A stretch of 64,000 nucleotides of DNA, taken from positions 17,728,089-17,792,088 of the forward strand of contig NC_065922.1 of assembly GCF_024586455.1 (NCBI RefSeq). Reading direction: 5' to 3'. The notes beneath the pieces are model-generated. The model was not told where the DNA came from and ran no database searches. It saw only the letters and a program-made list of their open reading frames with translations. Source of the stretch: Bactrocera neohumeralis (lineage: Eukaryota; Arthropoda; Insecta; Diptera; Tephritidae). The position numbers and the translations under genes are program-made. Of this stretch, positions 59,583 through 64,000 are shown piece by piece. Each line of letters begins with the position of its first letter. Position 1 is the stretch's first letter.

Positions 59583-60318
59583 TTAAGGGGGTATTCTGGT
59601 CTAGACGCATGAATTTTAGGCATTTTTTAAACTAAGATCAAAAACAAAATGAAAAACATTTGTACTATCCATTTTTTTATATGTTTCTTATTGACATTTT
59701 AATAATATAATATAAAAAAAAATTGCAAGAAAAAAACCAAAACTCGTCGAGATACGGGCCGGTGGAGTGGGGGCTTCAAACAAAACGGTGCGTCCTGGTT
59801 GACGTGATTTCAACCCTTGTAGAGATCTAAAACACAAAAAACAAGAAGATTCTTCATTAGTAAGGATGTCGTTATCAGGTTGACCATTTTCAAAAAAAAA
59901 AAAAAAAAAATAATAACAAAATGGCGTCGACTTGAAAAAAAATTTTTTGACCCGATTTTTTCGACCTTTTCGAATTTTTTAAAAATACTTCAAATCAAAA
60001 TTTTTGGAAATCCAAGGCAAACACGATAGAGCATTGTATAAGGAAGATATATACCAAATTTCAAAGGAATCGGTTAAGTACAACTTGAGATATCATGTCA
60101 ACCACCTCAAAAAAAGTAGTTTCGAGAAAAACGCGTTTAAAGTTTTGGAGACAATTCTAGTGAACACGGACGCCACGTCACATAATGGGCTGCATCTCCG
60201 AAAATAAGTCGAATTTTGAAAAATGCTTCCAAGGTCATATTTTTGAAAGTCTCAACTTTCAAAATATGCAAAAAAAATATCGATTTTTTCAAAATCCTAG
60301 ACCAGAGTACCCCCTTAA
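59583..60318. mobile_element. 736-bp TTAA-flanked inverted-repeat element (MITE-like)
   Basis: TTAA at 59583-59586 is followed by GGGGGTATTCTGGTCTAG. The right end reads CTAGACCAGAGTACCCCC followed by TTAA at 60315-60318. The 18-bp terminal repeats match at 17 positions. TTAA target duplication is the hallmark of the piggyBac superfamily. The interior is noncoding: poly(A) near 59889-59910, and phrases like TTTCGAGAAAAACGCGTTTA. The 67-codon frame at 60004-60207 has no transposase similarity. So this is a nonautonomous element. Confidence 0.85.
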
Positions 60319-60339
60319 GTAGGAGTCAAAAAGAACGTC

Positions 60340-61085
60340 GAATATCTACAAAGCGCTGAGAGCTAATATAAACTTCAGCCAATTCGCCGAGTTCGTAGAA
60401 AATATGACAACCAAGATACTTCAACCTTAGTCTGTGCAGCTGGACAGTGAAGAAGAAAGTGCCTAAATGTTTCCACCTCATATTTCCCCCTGCAGCTCTG
60501 AAAAATTGCGTTCTGAAAAATCTTTAGCCTCACCGCTTGTGTGTCAATGGAACTGTGTCTTTGCGGCCATGCGAACCTTGCTAAGAGCTAGTAGTTTCAT
60601 CGACCTTTTGGGCTAGAAGCCTTCGCAACGCCACAAATGCCGGTTGCTGATCAAAGCTTACTGAGCTTACGGGAAGTCCATATATCCAGCGCCTAAGAGC
60701 ACGAAAATAGGAAAACATCTACTCGTTTCCATTCTTCCATTTGTTTAACGGTGGCCTTTCTTTCGAGCTCATCGGCTATACAGTGTCCGACGGTTCCGTT
60801 GTGGCTAGGCAACCAGACAAGTTCAATTTATAAGTAGCTTGATGCTACACTTAGTGATGACTAGCTTTGAGCTCACTGTTAGCCAGCTCAAGGCCTGTTT
60901 AGTAGTTCTGCGATCCATGTATATGGATGCCTTCATATAAAAAGGCGTACTTCGTTAAAGTATATCTGCTGTTGCCTTAATAGCTATCATTTCTGCTTGA
61001 AAGATAGTACAGTGATTTGGTAGCCTAAAAAATAGTTGATTGAGAGCACCCGACAAAAGACTCTCCCAACCTTTCCCATGAAGTT
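60340..61085 (-). pseudogene. LINE-B fragment: RNase H and C-terminal zinc knuckle
   Basis: Minus-strand reading gives LPNHCTIFQAEMIAIKATAD at about 60960-61025 (RNase H, with the catalytic glutamate block). Then come VWLPSHNGTVGHCIADELER at about 60765-60830 (last RNase H block, aspartate kept) and KIFQNAIFQSCRGKYEVETF at about 60465-60525, followed by RHFLLHCPAAQT (zinc knuckle C..H..C). Stops and frameshifts separate the parts. The 5' part with the reverse transcriptase is absent. Confidence 0.75.
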
Positions 61086-61430
61086 CGATCTATTCGTGAA
61101 AGAGCTCACTGCGCCTCTTCTCCAGCTATTCCGATCCATCCACATATTCTTGGAGGTATATGCGCGAAAAAAAGTCTAAAAGAAGTGTTTGGCGCAGTGG
61201 TCCAAGTTAACAGGATTGATGAAGTTTTGTACGAATCATTAAAAAATTAGTAGACTTTCTAGAAGTAGAAGGCAGTAATAACAAATAGAAACGATAAAGC
61301 GGTTTTGTTTTGAAATCAATATAAGTCTAAATATAGAGAGCCCAGTATGAAGTGGTCCAAGTATAATGTACAGATATGAGCACCATTTTCTTAGCAAAAA
61401 TTTCATATTTTTAGAGTTAACGATTATTCT
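61086..61430. other. no gene seen; sequence between two LINE pieces
   Basis: May be LINE sequence too decayed to read. The minus-strand 93-codon frame at 61239-61520 has no recognisable domain and spans the boundary with the next feature. Confidence 0.35.
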
Positions 61431-61434
61431 ATTT

Positions 61435-61680
61435 TCTGAGGCTGTTGCTTCCTTTTGATTGGTGGGGTTTTCTACGTTTTCCAGCGTACAACTCTGCAGG
61501 GAGATGTTTCGCCTTCTCACTTTAGCTTGCCTTCAAAACAGATGTTTTTTGGCTACCCAGAGAGGCTACTTGGGTCAAGACCGGAAGTCAGGAGCTGGGC
61601 CACTCTCAAATGAATGACGCTCAGAGAACTTTCCTCACTTGCTTGAACTTCTACACATGGCGTCATCCTTCTATATAACA
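61435..61680 (-). mobile_element. LINE-A-related 5' region fragment
   Basis: Block order matches the 5' end of the LINE-A copy at 39340-39545 on the same strand: GAGGCTGTT, GGTGGGGTTTTCTACG-like, GATGTTTCGCCTTCTCA, AGGCTACTTGG, GAATGACGCTC and CACTTGCTTGAACTTCTA. Identity by eye is about 65-70 percent. It is therefore a related subfamily rather than a recent copy. The coding part downstream is not present. Confidence 0.6.
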
Positions 61681-62135
61681 GAACCATAATTTCAAAGGCT
61701 CTACCTTACTCACCATTTATAGGAAGTTCGTTAGTTTATATCCTTCTAGTTATTATGCTACAACAAAAATTTAGTAGTATAGTGACTTGTAAAACTTCTG
61801 ACCATAAAATGATGTGGACAACTCCATACAATGCTCAACCAATGAATAAAAGTAGACTGTGGGGATTCTAGTGTTTTGAAGATGCCACAACTACTAATTA
61901 ACCAAAATCTCTTTTTAATTCAATTTCAATGCATGCCAAGCCAACTTTGTGTCGCACAGCAATTAAAACGATCTACCGTTATATAAAACATGCCGTTATA
62001 CGAATTTATTTCAATAATCTCCATTTTTACTTTGTAACCGAACTCTTTATCTTCATTTGTAGTGCCCGCACATACTTGTTCCCTATATCTAAATGTATTT
62101 GTATATATGTCTGTGTGTATAGCTAAGTTTACTTG
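61681..62135. other. no gene seen
   Basis: AT-rich, no element recognised. Confidence 0.4.
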
Positions 62136-62139
62136 TTGT

Positions 62140-62206
62140 TCTTGCTGTAATTGTAGCTTAATTAATTAATTCACATAATTTCCTTATGTCTTTGCAGGTA
62201 AGTTAT
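62140..62206 (+). promoter_or_regulatory. candidate recursive splice site (ratchet point) 2
   Basis: TTCCTTATGTCTTTGCAG is followed immediately by GTAAGTTATCC; the junction is 62197/62198. Branch-point-like TTAATTAAT sequences lie 20-40 bp upstream, and no AG dinucleotide interrupts the last 30 bases. The site fits the zero-length-exon consensus better than any other position I found besides 2189/2190. Both are on the + strand and 60,008 bp apart, a spacing compatible with the long introns in which such sites occur. Confidence 0.6.
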
Positions 62207-63590
62207 CCGTGTGACAGCCAGAAGCAATTAGAAGCGCAAGCTGCTGACGCCACTGCAGGCAAGCACACATACAAGAAAATGCGAGGATAAGTATGAGTGT
62301 GTGAATGTATGTGTGTGCTTGCGACTTGGCACCACACTTGCTAACGGCATATATCCAGACGACACTCCGTATGAACTAGTCAAAACAACAACAACAACAA
62401 AAACAACACTAACAATTAAATAATTACAACAATTAAAAGCAGTCTGCTGCTCGTATGTGTGCGTGTAAGAAAAGTTACTTGAGGCCATGGAACTAAGTAA
62501 GATCGTGTGACAACCTGTATGGCCTCACTGCATTCACACCATAGCACGCACATACACAGACACACATATACATACACATGCACGCTTATAACTGCAACTG
62601 CTTGCTTTGCTTTGAGAGACAGTAAAAGCATGCCAGCAAGCATAGCGCCACTGGCAGGTGTGTGTGTGTGCGCGTGTATGTGTGCTTGTTTGTCAGCGTT
62701 GCCACCTATTCACTTAGAAATTCACAGAGTCATACACTTAAGGTGACAAGCTCCGTTACAGGCAACTACAACATTTACTCGTAAGTACTTCATTTCGCCG
62801 AGTGCCTTTGAATGTCACACAGTCTGCCGTGGTGTTGATGTGCTGCCATACCGTTAACTATGTTCTATGTATGTATGTGTGTGTATGTTGTTGTTGTTGC
62901 CAGCTCCATTAGTTGGTTTGTTAGTTGCTGGAGAATGCATTGCTGCTGCTGCTGCACTTGTTTATTTGTCGAGGATGCCTTCATGCTAGTTTTGTTACTC
63001 CTTTGCCATTAAAGTTGAAGAGAATAACTGTTAATTTGAAGTGTTTGCAAGTTGAATATATTGAAGATGAGTTGCTTGTTATAGTGCTTCTTAATATGCG
63101 CTGGCATATTTGTTGTAAAGTAAGCGCTTGCATTAGGGGAAAACTGAAACTTCTACATACATAGAAAAGGAGGGCTTGTTGAATGGGTTTGAGTGGAGTT
63201 ATTAATTTAGTTTTTATTGAAGTACTGTAGGTATTATATACCAAGAATAACTATTTTTGTAAGAAACTTAAAAAAAATTACTTTTTTTATGAATAAGCCC
63301 AGAGCATTGTTAATATATATTTTTTGTGGACTGGAGGATATTTTATGAAACCAGGGGTATATAGTAGAGGAACAAACAACTTCGTTTAGAATCGAAGAAC
63401 TGCGCTAAATTTGAATGAATAGCACAAATAATTTTTTTAATGAAGGTGACGAAGGAAACACAATGATAACATTTTCAAATTCTTAAAGTCTTTCTTGAAA
63501 CGTCTTAATGCTCATTAATTGATAGCGTTCTAGAACATTTATTTCAAATAAAATTATAAAATTATATCAAATGGCCAATATTATGCCAAT
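62207..63590. other. no gene seen; CA, GT and TTG microsatellites
   Basis: Runs occur at about 62385-62405 (CAA), 62550-62580 (CA), 62659-62672 (GT) and 62886-62902 (TTG). Frames here are composition-driven. Confidence 0.45.
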
Positions 63591-63594
63591 GCGC

Positions 63595-63722
63595 AGAGTC
63601 CTATAAATTTTCCACAAAATCTTTTCTCGAACTTTCCTAAGGCTGACTCATCTAATAACTTCATGTCCAAACATGGACAATTTCATCACTATATAACAAA
63701 ACGGGAACAATGAGGGACTTGT
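63595..63722 (-). mobile_element. old LINE-A fragment
   Basis: On the + strand, CAGAGTCCTATAAATTTTCC, TTTTCTCGAACTTTCC, GGCTGACTCATCTAAT and AAACGGGAACAATGAGGGAC align with 55725-55855 (minus-strand coding for DESTLRVFERKILRKIYG). The copy is more diverged than others and has no tail. Confidence 0.65.
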
Positions 63723-63724
63723 GG

Positions 63725-63966
63725 AGTTATTAAAAATTATTCTCTGGCTGACCTACTTTCGGAAAAAAGGCCTCAATCCTTGGAATGAATGGGAGTGTAG
63801 CACTCGGAGTGGCTCGGGGCTGCCCGCAGGTATTTATCTGTGGTCCATATATAAGGAACTTCATGATGGACTCCCGCTGAGGCAGCTGGAAACACTCTGT
63901 AAGGGTTCTACATATGTGGATGATATTCTTCTTTTAGTTGAAAGTTGTTCACGGACTGAAATATAA
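63725..63966 (+). pseudogene. R1-like LINE reverse transcriptase fragment
   Basis: One frame reads ALGVARGCPQVFICGPYIRN at 63798-63857 (core motif R-G-C-P-Q-G, with the glycine changed to valine). After a +1 shift another frame gives LRQLETLCKGSTYVDDILLL then VESCSRTE. YVDD is a variant of the catalytic YADD motif. Order and wording fit the R1/LOA-like reverse transcriptase. A frameshift between the two motifs and the valine for glycine make it inactive. It abuts a LINE-A relic and may continue beyond the window. Confidence 0.75.
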
Positions 63967-64000
63967 CGGTCAGTTGATTAATTATTATTATAGAAATTGT

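Noticed and set aside
1..64000. CRISPR arrays, operons, ribosome binding sites, bacterial terminators
   Set aside because: The sequence is eukaryotic in all respects; the tandem repeats have no CRISPR-like repeat-spacer structure.
1..64000. tRNA, rRNA or snRNA genes
   Set aside because: None could be recognised by eye; a covariance-model scan would be needed to exclude them.

Overview
The window looks like dipteran nuclear DNA, most likely from a tephritid fruit fly. It is AT-rich and full of CA/GT, TTG and ATGT microsatellites. Its mobile elements are decayed mariner copies, transposases with a 41-residue spacing between catalytic aspartates (as in the rosa group), and LINEs that carry an endonuclease, a reverse transcriptase or an RNase H. 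The species call is inference, because no host protein allows a direct match.

No host protein-coding gene can be supported with confidence. Most open frames are low-complexity translations or frames inside degenerate mobile elements. The best clue to the host context is a pair of perfectly formed recursive-splice (ratchet-point) motifs on the + strand, near 2189 and 62197. In each, a pyrimidine tract and CAG is followed at once by GTAAGT. Together they suggest that almost the whole window lies inside one very long intron of a + strand gene whose exons are outside the window. This is a prediction and has not been shown.

Layout. 1-2080: AT-rich DNA with a 77-bp LINE tail insertion and an array of about 14 GTTGCCA-centred units. 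2.2-4.5 kb: unique. 4.5-6.1 kb: pentanucleotide satellite abutting a nearly full-length dead mariner. 8.1-8.9 kb: four tandem copies of a ~190-bp unit, with two diverged relatives at 11.8-12.4 kb. 9.8-10.7 kb: DD41D-type transposase relic. 13.9-19.1 kb: LINE C-terminal relics, a T-rich tract and a second mariner. 20.9-22.9 kb: a 44-bp LINE tail insertion with target duplication, a dispersed repeat and a third mariner. 24.8-28.7 kb: several 3' ends of the same LINE. 32.4-34.4 kb: a long-inverted-repeat element that carries a piece of LINE, then another DD41D relic. 36.9-39.5 kb: a LINE copy that reaches the endonuclease. 40.7-45 kb: local tandem repeats and a TTTTAA-type tract. 44-48.3 kb: dispersed repeats and a fourth mariner. 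50.8-54.5 kb: LINE and transposon ends and a small GC-rich patch. 55.4-57.4 kb: the best LINE copy, with a 337-codon open reading frame. 58.9-61.7 kb: a mariner end, a TTAA-flanked inverted-repeat element and LINE pieces. 63.6-64 kb: a LINE relic next to an R1-like reverse transcriptase fragment.

Two LINE groups recur. 'LINE-A' is endonuclease plus reverse transcriptase, ending in GAA repeats; it has about eleven fragments here, from 44 bp to 2.6 kb. 'LINE-B' covers RNase H and C-terminal fragments of Jockey/R1/I-like type. Every transposase and reverse transcriptase seen is broken by stops, frameshifts, truncation or lost catalytic residues, so nothing here looks autonomously mobile.
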